From: Thiodiazotropha sp040507035
Lineage (GTDB): Bacteria > Pseudomonadota > Gammaproteobacteria > Chromatiales > Chromatiaceae
Length of the DNA: 64,000 nt
NCBI GenBank assembly: GCA_040507035.1
Contig: JBEVVR010000021.1
Span: 16,540-80,539 of the forward strand
Direction of reading: 5' to 3'
Of this stretch, positions 11,001 to 19,346 are shown piece by piece. Numbering within the stretch: position 1 is the first letter of the stretch; each line of letters opens with the position of its first letter. A program made the position numbers and the translations under genes. Below the pieces are notes generated by a model. That model was not told where the DNA came from and ran no database searches. It saw only the letters and a program-made list of their open reading frames with translations.

Positions 11001-14000
11001 CTTTGCCAGGGCGCCCCATTTGTAGTAGTAATGTTGTGCTTCAGTGAAATACAATTTGGCGATTTTATTTTTCTGCATGGAGAGATAGAATTTTGCAGCC
11101 AGTTCATTACCCAGGGCAACATTGTTTATATATCCATTCTCCATGGCCGATTCTATGGATTTGTCATAGAGGCTCATGGCTTGTGTGATTTTGCCATCAA
11201 TGCGTGCTTGTTCGGCCTCTATCAGGAGGTGCTTGTGCGCAAAATTCTCTGGGCATTGCTTGGCCCAAAGAGAAAAATATCCAAAGTTTTCTTTTATCGT
11301 CTCCAATACACACCGTTTCTTTTTTTGATCACATGACTCAACTATGGCGTATGCAGAAAGGGTGTGATAGAACAGATACATGGTCTCTTCAAAAAGTGTA
11401 GCGATGAACTGCAACCACTCTTTTCGATCGGCTCCTACATCATAAGCATCTTCGTAGTGTTCGAACAAAAAACAGATTTGTGATTTATAAGAGACGTAAT
11501 AACCCAGACCGTGTCCAAATGAAGCTTGCTGCCATTTTTCAAGGTACTGGTCTTCAGTAAATTCGGCGCAATTGAAATTTGTTTTAAACTGTTTCGTGTC
11601 AGTAAGGTTGTTTAGAAATTCCCTGAAAAATTCTACTTCGTTAGCGAATATAGAACTGGTTTTTTTCAAAAATGCAAGACTCTTTTCGTTTTCCTCTCTG
11701 GCCTTGTCGATCTGATCGCCGATATCAAGGATTGTTTTAGGGATCATGACTCTTGCATATCCGGAATACGTATACTCGCCATTATCAACACCGGCCTTAA
11801 ATGCCTGGTCTAAAAATTTGAGTACCTCCTTGTTGTGAAACGTCCAGTGTATGGTGAAGATCGAAGAGATAAAGGTTGTCAGTGATTTGATTTGTTGATT
11901 GTTATAACGCTCATTCAAGGCCAGGCTCAACTGTCCAGACTCATATCCCAGGTTGTAGTCCTGTAAAACCAAGGCTGTTATAACTGGAAACCAACAGAAT
12001 CCGACTGCGGAGAAATTATTGTATCCATATTCTATGGATATGTTGACAATATCAAAAATCACATAAGGAAACATTGGTGGTAGCGAAATGTAGGTGGCAT
12101 CGCTCAAGTTTGAAAGAATTCTAATCAAATAACTCTTGTCTCTGTCCCGGATATCAGGTAAATCGTATAGGTCAGATAATTTTCTGTTTTCCATCAAGCG
12201 GTGAAATCTCTTGACCGCTTCCTCCATTGCGGCTTGACTCTTTTCCGGTGTGCTGATGTCAGGTAGTGAATACGCGAATAATTGCAGACATTTCAAACCC
12301 AGATCAAAGCTTTTTTTATAATCACCAAGCTGAGCGAACTGAACAATTATAATCAAATAGATATCAGCTTTGTCATATCTGTCTGCTGCTTTGTCAAGCA
12401 GGGAGTTTATCTCTTTTTCAGATTGCTCAATATTACCGCTTAAAAACAATGCCTGTGCTCTATGTTTATACAATTCAAGGGCGAGGGCGTAGTGGTTTTC
12501 CCAGGTATTTACAGGTAATAGAAAGGTTCCGTGATTGAGATAATCTGTAGATTGATGATAGGCGGTGGAATTTTTTGCTTTGATGCCTGCCCTCAAATTC
12601 AATTTTGCCAGTTCAATCTTATCTCTTTCCATCTTAATAAGTTCGATTCCCTGATTCAGGTGGCCGACGATGTCAAATAGATTGTTTTCAATATCCACAT
12701 CTTTAGTGTTCAGCAAGATATGTTTTCCAATCAGATAATGAATTGAGCTTCTTTTCTCTTTCGGAATCAGTGAATACGCGGCCTGCTGGATACGGTCATG
12801 ATGAAATTTGTAGGTTATCTGTTCATTGATTGATGATTCAATTTGTTCGTTTGACATGTCTCCGACTATCATCTTGTAAGCGTCATTGGTCGGGTATATC
12901 AATCCGTCGCGGATAGGAGCATCAAGTTCACTTGCGATAGTTGCTTGTTGAGCGTTTGTTACTATTGAAAGGGTTTTTAAATCAAAATGGTTGCCGATGC
13001 TGGCAGCAAATTTTAGTGTCTCTTGGACATTCTTTGGGTACTTTCTTATGCTGTTTGCCAATAACTCAACAACATTTTCAGTAATATCCTGCTTTTGTAT
13101 TTCTTCTATATCCCATTGCCACTGTTGGTCTTGTAGATTGAATTTGACTAGTTTCTCAGCGTAAAGCATTTTTAGAAACTGAATGGTAAAAAAAGGATTG
13201 CCGTTTGTTTTACGGTTCAACAATTCAACCAAAGGCTCGGCGTTTCCTGGTTGGCAATGAAATGTATCAGCGGTTAATTGCAGCAGGTCATTCTTTGATA
13301 ATGGGCCAAGAACAATTTTCCTGGTCTCTGTGCCGGCTTTTTCAATTTCTTCAATAGTCAGTCTCAAGGGATGCGAGGCGCCGACCTCGTTATCCCGATA
13401 TGCGCCTAATAGCAGAAAATGATCCAACTCACTACTTGTGAGTAATAATTTCAGTAGATTCAGCGAGGCCAGATCACCCCACTGTAGGTCATCCAGAAAG
13501 ATCACAAGGGGATGATCCTTTTTTGCAAATACATTGATAAATCTCGAAAATAGCTGGTTAAATCTGTTTTGAGATTCGGTTGGTGGCAGTGTAGGAACGG
13601 TCGGCTGTCTATCTATAATGAGTTCCAGTTCGGGAATGACGTCGACGATTATCTGGCCGTAAGGATCAAGGGCCTCCAATAGCTGAAATTTCCAACTGTT
13701 GAGTTCGGGCGAGCTCTCAGTGAGAATTTGGTTTATCAGATTCTGAAATGCTTCTATGATCGCGCTATAAGGTACGTCGCGATTTAACTGATCAAATTTA
13801 CCTGATATAAAATAGCCTCGCTCCTGTACCAGTGGTTTATGTATTTCATTGACAAGCGCGGATTTGCCAATCCCTGGATGGCCGCAAACCGTCATCACTA
13901 TCTTGTCCTTGGTACCGCGACTCACCGCGGTAAATTCTTTCATTAATTGTTCAATCTCGTTCTTCCTTCCGTAAAGCTTTTCCGGAATCTGAAATCTCAT

Positions 14001-14873
14001 CAGAAGATCACTTTTTCCAATCTCAAAGGATTGAATACGCCCAGTTTCAGTAAGTTGAGTTAAGGCCGTTTCCAGGTCGGATTTCAAACCATATGCACTT
14101 TGATAGCGATCCTCAGCGGCCTTTGAGAGTAGTTTGTCTACAATTTTTGAGAGCACTTCCGGAACTGTCGGATTTACCTTGCTCAAAGGCTCCGGTTGTT
14201 GAGCGATATGACAATGAACAAGTTCCATGGGATCGGAACTCTGGAAGGGAGGCCTGCCGTCCAGCAGGGTATAGATAACAACGCCCAGGGAGTAGAGGTC
14301 GCTTCTGTAATCGATCATGCGGTTCATGCGACCTGTTTGCTCTGGAGATATATACTCAAGCGCTCCTTCAATCTTGTCAGGATGTCTGATTTTTTGTGTC
14401 TCATGGGGGAGCTTTGTTGAAGTTGCAAAATCGATAAGGTTGACTGCCTTGGTCTCAGGGTTGATAACTATGTTTGTGGGGTCGATGTTCTTATGGATGA
14501 TGTCCTGGCCGTGCAGTGATCCGAGAATTTCAGCAAGGGAGATCGACAGCTCAAGGGATTCGCTGAGCTTCATGGGAGACTGTGCAAGAATGCGGTCAAG
14601 GGATTTTCCCCCGATGTCCTCCATCACCATCATAAGTCCGCCATCTTCTTCTTCCAATCCAATGGCCTTGACAACCCCGGGGATATTCAATTTGGAGGTG
14701 ATTTCATATTCGCGCCTGAACCGGGAAGCAACTTCCGCTGTGTTTGCCTCCGGCTTGAGTCTTTTGAGGATAACCTGTTCCTTGTGTTCGGCTTGGTGAC
14801 CGCGGCAGACCTCTGTTAGCTTGTTATCGGACAGCGTCTCTGTGATTTCTATATTTCTTGTTATTCCACCCAT
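8001..14873 (-). CDS. Giant hybrid sensor kinase: STK-like, AAA ATPase, TPR, GAF-GAF-PAS, HisKA-HATPase, REC
   Basis: A 2,290-residue cytoplasmic hybrid kinase. Domains: STK-like (1-270), COG3899 ATPase with GHPGIGKS near residue 333, helical repeats to about 1320, GAF (about 1337-1480), second GAF (about 1500-1665), PAS (about 1675-1795), HisKA with SHELRTPLN near 1834, HATPase with DTGPGIS and GTGLGL, receiver with FMDIRMPVMDG near 2128, and a helical C-terminal tail without an Hpt histidine. The STK catalytic loop is HKNIDPTN (the usual catalytic Asp is Asn) and DFG is DFA. The histidine kinase and receiver look intact. A GGAG lies upstream of the ATG. The N-terminal two thirds (about 10.7-14.8 kb) is visibly AT-richer than the kinase/receiver end. 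Its start overlaps a small ORF at 14861-15031. Confidence 0.92.
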   Translation of the reverse strand: MGGITRNIEITETLSDNKLTEVCRGHQAEHKEQVILKRLKPEANTAEVASRFRREYEITSKLNIPGVVKAIGLEEEDGGLMMVMEDIGGKSLDRILAQSPMKLSESLELSISLAEILGSLHGQDIIHKNIDPTNIVINPETKAVNLIDFATSTKLPHETQKIRHPDKIEGALEYISPEQTGRMNRMIDYRSDLYSLGVVIYTLLDGRPPFQSSDPMELVHCHIAQQPEPLSKVNPTVPEVLSKIVDKLLSKAAEDRYQSAYGLKSDLETALTQLTETGRIQSFEIGKSDLLMRFQIPEKLYGRKNEIEQLMKEFTAVSRGTKDKIVMTVCGHPGIGKSALVNEIHKPLVQERGYFISGKFDQLNRDVPYSAIIEAFQNLINQILTESSPELNSWKFQLLEALDPYGQIIVDVIPELELIIDRQPTVPTLPPTESQNRFNQLFSRFINVFAKKDHPLVIFLDDLQWGDLASLNLLKLLLTSSELDHFLLLGAYRDNEVGASHPLRLTIEEIEKAGTETRKIVLGPLSKNDLLQLTADTFHCQPGNAEPLVELLNRKTNGNPFFTIQFLKMLYAEKLVKFNLQDQQWQWDIEEIQKQDITENVVELLANSIRKYPKNVQETLKFAASIGNHFDLKTLSIVTNAQQATIASELDAPIRDGLIYPTNDAYKMIVGDMSNEQIESSINEQITYKFHHDRIQQAAYSLIPKEKRSSIHYLIGKHILLNTKDVDIENNLFDIVGHLNQGIELIKMERDKIELAKLNLRAGIKAKNSTAYHQSTDYLNHGTFLLPVNTWENHYALALELYKHRAQALFLSGNIEQSEKEINSLLDKAADRYDKADIYLIIIVQFAQLGDYKKSFDLGLKCLQLFAYSLPDISTPEKSQAAMEEAVKRFHRLMENRKLSDLYDLPDIRDRDKSYLIRILSNLSDATYISLPPMFPYVIFDIVNISIEYGYNNFSAVGFCWFPVITALVLQDYNLGYESGQLSLALNERYNNQQIKSLTTFISSIFTIHWTFHNKEVLKFLDQAFKAGVDNGEYTYSGYARVMIPKTILDIGDQIDKAREENEKSLAFLKKTSSIFANEVEFFREFLNNLTDTKQFKTNFNCAEFTEDQYLEKWQQASFGHGLGYYVSYKSQICFLFEHYEDAYDVGADRKEWLQFIATLFEETMYLFYHTLSAYAIVESCDQKKKRCVLETIKENFGYFSLWAKQCPENFAHKHLLIEAEQARIDGKITQAMSLYDKSIESAMENGYINNVALGNELAAKFYLSMQKNKIAKLYFTEAQHYYYKWGALAKAAHLEEKYPDFCTKRIEEHISIASEISNTSPAISAAKLALDYESIIKSTQALSSEVVLSQLLEKLMAIIIENAGAQRGLFILNIEGGLSVEIIASVNPQTISKVDSLKLDDVDDLCVGIVTYVERTGKSVILNDASHEGSYTTDRYIQHNNIKSVLCSPIVNQGRLIGIIYLENNLSTGAFTADRIEILNILSSQAAISIENANLYEGLKERMEGTVALLRITQMSDASIKEIMAYTLEEAIRLSASKIGYLGFVNEDETSISVRLWSNRAKLKSTASRAPLHFPLTTYSLWGKAIRQRRPIITNDHKPNSQWSNDTPEGHFRLSRHINLPVIVSGNLVLVAGVGNKETAYNETDVQQLTLMMESMWRMTERKRTMDELRLTSERLKLATSAAGVGIWDWDVVNNELQMDDSMYKLYGIRKQDFGGAYDAWARTLHPDDKSYAEGEIQAALRGEHEYAPEFRIIRPDGSIRYIKADSKTIMNDAGKPLRMIGTNIDITERKLAEQEMQQYKDQLENTVQQRTEELLLARDAAEEANKAKSTFLANMSHELRTPLNAILGFSQLLHNDSALNSSQRDNLQIINNSGKHLLKLINDVLEIAKIEAGKLQLVIATFDLHELVHEVVEMMRLRAQQKGLQLILDQTLDFPHYVSGDEARMRQILVNLVSNAVKFTEKGEVTVRLGTLETVHHLLIEVEDTGPGISEADQKNLFKPFVQLSTGGKDGGTGLGLTIVRQFVHLMEGKISVQSRLGKGTRFRVELPMLEPHKSDAKELAEEKHPGVVGLEPGQPTYRILNAEDQPDNRLLLHKLLEPLGFELREASNGEEAVALFEQWHPQLIFMDIRMPVMDGLEATRRIKASDAGAQPCIVAITAHALEEERREILAAGCDDFIRKPYTKTDLVDALKRHLKVRFIYEEEPTKETASTTEVQLDTAALADLPGELRNNLKQALVRLDIGAVNQAIEEIRPHAPSVAQTLASVAGNLQLGKIMALINDDIDDPEA

Positions 14874-15031
14874 TGGATTTCTCCAGTTGCATCGCTCTGA
14901 TTGATAAGCAAGTAACCAGGTTCAGTGCTGTCATATTCAGGAACTGAGGCTGAAGACACAGGGAATCCGCGCATAGTGACCGATGACGTCACCAGCAGGA
15001 GGTACATAAAAGTGTGACTATGTTTCATCAT
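14861..15031 (-). CDS. Small putative secreted peptide overlapping the kinase start
   Basis: A 56-codon ORF (55 codons if the second of two adjacent ATGs, at 15028, is used; that one has GAGG six bases upstream). The N-terminus MMKHSHTFMYLLLVTSSVTM looks like a signal peptide, followed by a short acidic tail ending EIQWVE. Its stop TAA lies inside the first codons of the kinase gene (13-base overlap), which is typical of translational coupling. No family recognised. Evidence is the Shine-Dalgarno sequence, the signal-like N-terminus and the overlap; it may be a leader peptide or chance. Confidence 0.45.
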   Translation of the reverse strand: MMKHSHTFMYLLLVTSSVTMRGFPVSSASVPEYDSTEPGYLLINQSDATGEIQWVE

Positions 15032-15382
15032 TCACCTCAAACCGATCTGAGACATGGCAAGCGCTAGGAATCCATCCCGCAGGCAGGTAGCCAGGTGAAT
15101 CGAGTCTATTGGTCGTGTTTGGCGTTGAAGTCGTGCATACAGTTGCCGGAATCTTGCCGCAACTTGGTTGCGCTCAAGGATTTGATCCTCGTGATCTCTT
15201 CAGGTCGCCTCGATAACAGTTTTTTTAGTTGAGCAGATTCGTTACATCATGGATGTTCCTGCTCCATTTCGGGCGATAGATTCAATAACGGCTAACGGAT
15301 AACTGCGACCTTATTTAAGCATAGCCCAGGCTGAGTGGTGTGGCCATTGTGCCGAACCGTACGAAGGCACTGGTATCCCTGA
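15032..15382. other. Intergenic region upstream of small ORF/kinase
   Basis: About 350 bp between the sigma-54 activator stop and the small ORF. It presumably carries the promoter of the small ORF and kinase. I saw no clear gene, terminator with a T-run, or consensus promoter. Confidence 0.4.
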
Positions 15383-17350
15383 CTATGATGATGACTTGCA
15401 AGGACTCCGCCGTTTCGGTTTTTCGATGCCCAGGCGTTTCATCCGTGAAGCCAGGGTGGTGGGTTTCAAGCCCAACAGTTCAGCAGCGCCACCTTCGCCA
15501 AAGACCTTGCCTCCTGCCTGCTCCAGGGCTTGAACAATCATCATTCGATCCCGCGCGACACGCTCGCTTTCGGTGAGCAACAACCCCGTATCGTCAGCCG
15601 GAGGTTTCACAACAGAGGCGGTGGTCGTAGCATCAGGCGCCGGTAGATCGAGGCGCAGACGGCCTGAGTGGGTGACGATGACAGCCCGTTCGATGATGTT
15701 CTCGAGTTCACGCACATTGCCTGGCCAGTGGTAGTCGATCAGTCGTCGTATGTCGCTCTGACTGAGATGGATGCCCCGCTTGTTGAACTTGCGGCACATG
15801 GTCTGCAGGAAGTGGCTGGCCAACAGTGGGATATCCTCCGGGCGTTCGCGCAACGGAGGCAAATGTATGGGGAATACCTGGAGGCGGAAGTAGAGGTCCT
15901 CGCGAAAGCTCTTCGCCACCACCTCCTGCGCAAGATCCTTGTTGGTGGCGGCGATGATGCGCACGTCCACATCCCGGGTCTTCTCCTCGCCGATGCGTTC
16001 GTACTGGCCCTCTTGCAGCACGCGAAGTAACTTACCCTGCAGCTCCAGGGGGATTTCACCCACCTCATCGAGAAACAGGGTACCGCCATTGGCCAGTTCG
16101 AAGCGGCCCGCCCGGTCCCGGGTGGCGCCGGTAAAGGCGCCGCGCACATGGCCGAAGAATTCGCTTTCGAAGAGGTCCCTGGGGATGGCGGCGCAGTTGA
16201 CCCGGATCAGTGGCCGCTCGCTGCGTTCGCTGCTCAGATGCATCGCCCTGGCGATGAGCTCCTTGCCGGTACCCGACTCGCCGGTGATCAGGGTGGTGGA
16301 GCTGGTCGGCGCCACCTGTTGGATCTTCTGGATCACCTGGCGGATGGCGGCGCTGCTGCCGATGATCTCACGGTAGTTGTGTTCTGTACGGATCTCCTCC
16401 TGCAGGTAGGCGTTCTCCTCCTCCAACCGGTGCTGCAGGGATTTCACCTGCTCCAGGGCCTGGCGCAGGTTGTCCTCGGCCTCCTTGCGGTCGCTGATGT
16501 CGCGAAAGATGATCACCGCGCCGATCAGCATGCCGTGCTCCACAATGGGGGTGCTGGTGTACTCCACCGGAAATACGGAACCGTCCTTGCGCCAGAACAC
16601 CTCGTCGTCCACATGGTGCACGGCGCCATCGTTGAAGGCGGCGTAGATGGGACATTTTTTCACCGGGTAGTGGCTGCCGTCGGGATGCCTGTCGTGGACC
16701 ATCTCGTGCATGTTCTGACCCACCAGCTCCTCGGTGGTGTAGCCCAGCAGGCGCTCCGCGGCGGCGTTGACGAAGGTGGTGATGCCATCCGCGTTGACCC
16801 CGTAGATGCCGTCCCCCGCCGCCTGCAGCAGCAGCTGGTTGCCCCGTTCGATCTCCTGGAACAGTTGTTCGAACTTGCGCCACTCGGAAAGGCCGCGGCG
16901 CACATAGTCGTTGGCCTCGGCCTGTTTGCGCAGCCCCTCCACGGTGTCCCGGTCCTGAAGGGTGATGCTGAGCAGCACCCGGCCCGCCTGCGTGACGGCG
17001 CGGGCGTTGCACTCCACCGGTATCACCTTACCGCTGCGAGTGCGGCAGCTGAGCTCATTGGTCCAGCAGTAGCCCTGCGCCATGACTGTCTGGGTGAAGA
17101 CGATCAGCGCGCTCAATCCGCCATTGAAGATCCAGCTGGGTTTGCTCTGCAGCAGGGTCTCCATGGGAAAATCCAGCAACTCAACCGCTGCATTGTTGGC
17201 ATTGACCATACGGTTCTCGACCGGATCGAAGACAAGAATTGCCGTCGGGTGCTGATCGAAGAAGGTGTGAAACATCGGCTCTGCAACAGCTTTGGAGAGG
17301 TTGCTATCCATAAAGCTGCGCGGGTTGGGTTCTGCTTCCGATAGATTCAT
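15383..17350 (-). CDS. PAS-domain sigma-54-dependent transcriptional activator
   Basis: A 655-residue enhancer-binding protein. Two PAS-type sensor domains (about 25-140 and 165-300) are followed by a coiled-coil linker and an AAA+ domain with Walker A GESGTGKE near 361 and the sigma-54-contacting loop GAFTGAT near 407. A Fis-type helix-turn-helix lies at about 605-645. There is no receiver domain, so control is likely through ligand or redox sensing by the PAS domains. Start ATG has GAGG eight bases upstream. The gene is divergent from the cyanate operon, whose upstream region holds a -24/-12 promoter, so it is the probable activator of that operon. Part of a FhlA/NorR-like architecture but not assignable to a named regulator. 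Confidence 0.9.
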   Translation of the reverse strand: MNLSEAEPNPRSFMDSNLSKAVAEPMFHTFFDQHPTAILVFDPVENRMVNANNAAVELLDFPMETLLQSKPSWIFNGGLSALIVFTQTVMAQGYCWTNELSCRTRSGKVIPVECNARAVTQAGRVLLSITLQDRDTVEGLRKQAEANDYVRRGLSEWRKFEQLFQEIERGNQLLLQAAGDGIYGVNADGITTFVNAAAERLLGYTTEELVGQNMHEMVHDRHPDGSHYPVKKCPIYAAFNDGAVHHVDDEVFWRKDGSVFPVEYTSTPIVEHGMLIGAVIIFRDISDRKEAEDNLRQALEQVKSLQHRLEEENAYLQEEIRTEHNYREIIGSSAAIRQVIQKIQQVAPTSSTTLITGESGTGKELIARAMHLSSERSERPLIRVNCAAIPRDLFESEFFGHVRGAFTGATRDRAGRFELANGGTLFLDEVGEIPLELQGKLLRVLQEGQYERIGEEKTRDVDVRIIAATNKDLAQEVVAKSFREDLYFRLQVFPIHLPPLRERPEDIPLLASHFLQTMCRKFNKRGIHLSQSDIRRLIDYHWPGNVRELENIIERAVIVTHSGRLRLDLPAPDATTTASVVKPPADDTGLLLTESERVARDRMMIVQALEQAGGKVFGEGGAAELLGLKPTTLASRMKRLGIEKPKRRSPCKSSS

Positions 17351-17379
17351 GTGAATGGCCTCGATAGGGAATGGGTAAT

Positions 17380-17442
17380 TACGAAAATTCGTATTGTGCG
17401 ACTACGCGTCTTCGTAATTTACGCATTGTCGTAGTTTTGAAT
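17380..17442. promoter_or_regulatory. Putative enhancer (UAS) for the sigma-54 activator
   Basis: An inverted repeat TACGAA-2 bp-TTCGTA lies at 17380-17393. Further CGTA/TACG half-sites (TTCGTAATTTACG, GTCGTAG) follow to about 17440. The cluster is 70-125 bp upstream of the -24/-12 promoter at 17504, a normal position for enhancer-binding-protein sites. Which half-sites bind is inference. Confidence 0.45.
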
Positions 17443-17503
17443 CTCACCGCCTCCCCTGGCGTATATCCCGTATAAACAGCAACTTAGGATCGATGTCAAT
17501 GTT

Positions 17504-17519
17504 TGGCACGGTAGCTGCA
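17504..17519 (+). promoter_or_regulatory. Sigma-54 -24/-12 promoter of the cyanate operon
   Basis: TGGCAC-N5-CTGCA matches the consensus TGGCAC-N5-TTGCA with one mismatch. The invariant GG (17505-17506) and GC (17517-17518) are exactly ten bases apart. A start near 17530 would leave a 5' leader of about 230 bases before the binding-protein gene. Confidence 0.75.
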
Positions 17520-17757
17520 ATTTAGTTTTCAGGTCGGGCCATGTTGCAGACTTGTTCCGTAACAGCTCCCGTCCCAGATATGCACAAATATTGTGCGGTT
17601 TTGGTAGAGGTTGTGCGTCCCTGCACCAGTATCGTCCCTGTGTTGCGTTCAACTACGGGTTTGCATACCCGCACATCAATCTGAGCAGGAAACGTGCCAC
17701 GCAGGTGGCTGACCGCATCGCCGACTTTTGAAACGAAATAGTTACAAGGGGTTAAAC

Positions 17758-19281
17758 ATGGCAAACAAGAGTCTCGGCAATCCGTTCGATGCGGATACCG
17801 ATCTTCAGCACGGTCCCGCGTGCAACTGCCCTATCTGCGTTTTTCAGAAGGAGCAGCTCCAGAGTAATTACGAATGCAGCGAAACCGAGCTGACCGAACG
17901 TCTCGAGCGTGCGGTCTTCGAGGGCACCACGACACCGGAGATGAGTGAGCTGGTGGGTGCGGAACAGGCTGATTTCGTCAACGATGCGCCTCAGGCGGCA
18001 GCGGAGGATCCGAACCCGCTCGAGAGCTCAGAAGATATCATGGACCGGGTCATCGAGAGTGCGGTGGTGCGTGGCATCTTCGGCCACGACGACATGGGCC
18101 GCAGGGACTTCATGCGCCTGGTGGGTGGCGGTACCTTTGCCGCCATGCTCGGTACCATGCTGCCCATGGATGATCTGAAGGCGGCGATCAAGGAGAACCT
18201 GGGCAAGCCGGAGAAATCCAAGCTCAAGGTGGGCTTTGTGCCGATCACCTGCGCCACGCCCATCATCATGGCCCATCCCATGGGTTTCTATGCCAAGTAC
18301 GGCCTCGATGTGGATGTGATCAAGACCGCCGGCTGGGCGGTGGCAAGGGACAAGTCCCTGGCCAAGGAGTACGACGCCAGCCACATGCTGACCCCGATGC
18401 CCCTGGCCATCACCATGGGTTCAGGCTCTACCGCGGTGCCCTTCCGCATGCCCGCGGTGGAGAACATCAACGGCCAGGCCATCGTGCTCCATGTCAAGCA
18501 CAAGGACAAGCGCGATCCCAAGGATTGGAAGGGCTTCAAGTTCGGTGTCCCCTTCGACTACTCCATGCACAACTTCCTGTTGCGCTACTACGTGGCGGAA
18601 CACGGTGTCGATCCCGACAAGGATATCCAGATCCGCGTGGTACCGCCGCCGGAGATGGTGGCCAACCTGCGTGCAGGCAACCTGGACGGTTATCTCTCGC
18701 CGGACCCCTTCAACCAGCGCGCGGTGTGGGAGAAGGTGGGCTTCATTCACACCCTGACCAAGGATATCTGGCCGGGCCATCCCTGCTGCGCCTTCGCCTG
18801 TTCCGAGGAGTTCGCCACTACCCTGCCGAACACCTACGCAGCGCTGTTGAAGTCGATCGTCGACGCCACCGCCTACTCCTCCAAGCACGAGAACCGCAAG
18901 GAGATCTCCAAGGCCATCGCGCCGAAGAACTATCTCAACCAGCCGGTGCCGGTGATCGAGCAGGTGCTGACCGGCAAGTATGCCGACGGCCTGGGCAAGG
19001 TGCACAACGTTCCCGATCGGATCGACTTCGACCCCTTCCCCTGGCACTCCATGGCGGTATGGATCCTGACCCAGATGAAGCGCTGGGGCTACGTCAAGGG
19101 CGATGTGGACTACAAGAAGATCGCCGAGGAGGTCTACCTGGCTTCCGACGCGGGACAGATGATGAAGGAGCTGGGGTATCCGGTACCGGATCACACCTAT
19201 GAGTCCTACAGCATCATGGGCAAGGATTTCGATCCTGCCAAGCCCGAAGAGTATGTGCAGAGCTTCGCCATCAAGCGTTAG
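17758..19281 (+). CDS. NrtA/CmpA-family ABC transporter binding protein with N-terminal Cys motif and Tat signal
   Basis: A 507-residue solute-binding protein of the nitrate/bicarbonate/cyanate family, probably cyanate-binding given cynS in the same operon. Residues 1-112 form an unusual extension with His18, Cys22, Cys24 and Cys27 in HGPACNCPIC. A twin-arginine motif GRRDFM follows at 114-119 with a short hydrophobic stretch, then the binding fold from about 145 (KLKVGFVPITCATPIIMA). So the Tat signal is internal, unlike usual family members, where it is at the N-terminus. The ATG has AAGGGG six bases upstream; an upstream TTG at 17728 lacks such a site. A stable hairpin follows the stop, consistent with higher expression of this first gene. 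Confidence 0.85.
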   Translation: MANKSLGNPFDADTDLQHGPACNCPICVFQKEQLQSNYECSETELTERLERAVFEGTTTPEMSELVGAEQADFVNDAPQAAAEDPNPLESSEDIMDRVIESAVVRGIFGHDDMGRRDFMRLVGGGTFAAMLGTMLPMDDLKAAIKENLGKPEKSKLKVGFVPITCATPIIMAHPMGFYAKYGLDVDVIKTAGWAVARDKSLAKEYDASHMLTPMPLAITMGSGSTAVPFRMPAVENINGQAIVLHVKHKDKRDPKDWKGFKFGVPFDYSMHNFLLRYYVAEHGVDPDKDIQIRVVPPPEMVANLRAGNLDGYLSPDPFNQRAVWEKVGFIHTLTKDIWPGHPCCAFACSEEFATTLPNTYAALLKSIVDATAYSSKHENRKEISKAIAPKNYLNQPVPVIEQVLTGKYADGLGKVHNVPDRIDFDPFPWHSMAVWILTQMKRWGYVKGDVDYKKIAEEVYLASDAGQMMKELGYPVPDHTYESYSIMGKDFDPAKPEEYVQSFAIKR

Positions 19282-19291
19282 CTCATCAACC

Positions 19292-19318
19292 GGGGTCGGG
19301 TGGTAAACACCCGGCCCC
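19292..19318 (+). terminator. Intercistronic hairpin after the binding-protein gene
   Basis: GGGG-T-CGGGTG pairs with CACCCG-G-CCCC across a GTAAA loop. No T-run follows. In transporter operons such a hairpin usually protects the upstream binding-protein mRNA or partly attenuates the permease genes. Confidence 0.6.
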
Positions 19319-19346
19319 TCAACAGAGAGAGACGGAAACCGACGTT

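Noticed and set aside
14980..14996. TGACGTCA palindrome
   Set aside because: It falls inside the small ORF and single short palindromes occur by chance; no second copy or positional logic.
16148..17344. 398-codon plus-strand frame opposite the sigma-54 activator
   Set aside because: Antisense to clear PAS and AAA+ domains; translation is Leu/His/Gly-rich without any fold signal.
17522..17764. Minus-strand frame between the sigma-54 promoter and the binding-protein start
   Set aside because: It overlaps the expected 5' leader of the operon, has no ribosome site, and its translation shows no protein-like features.
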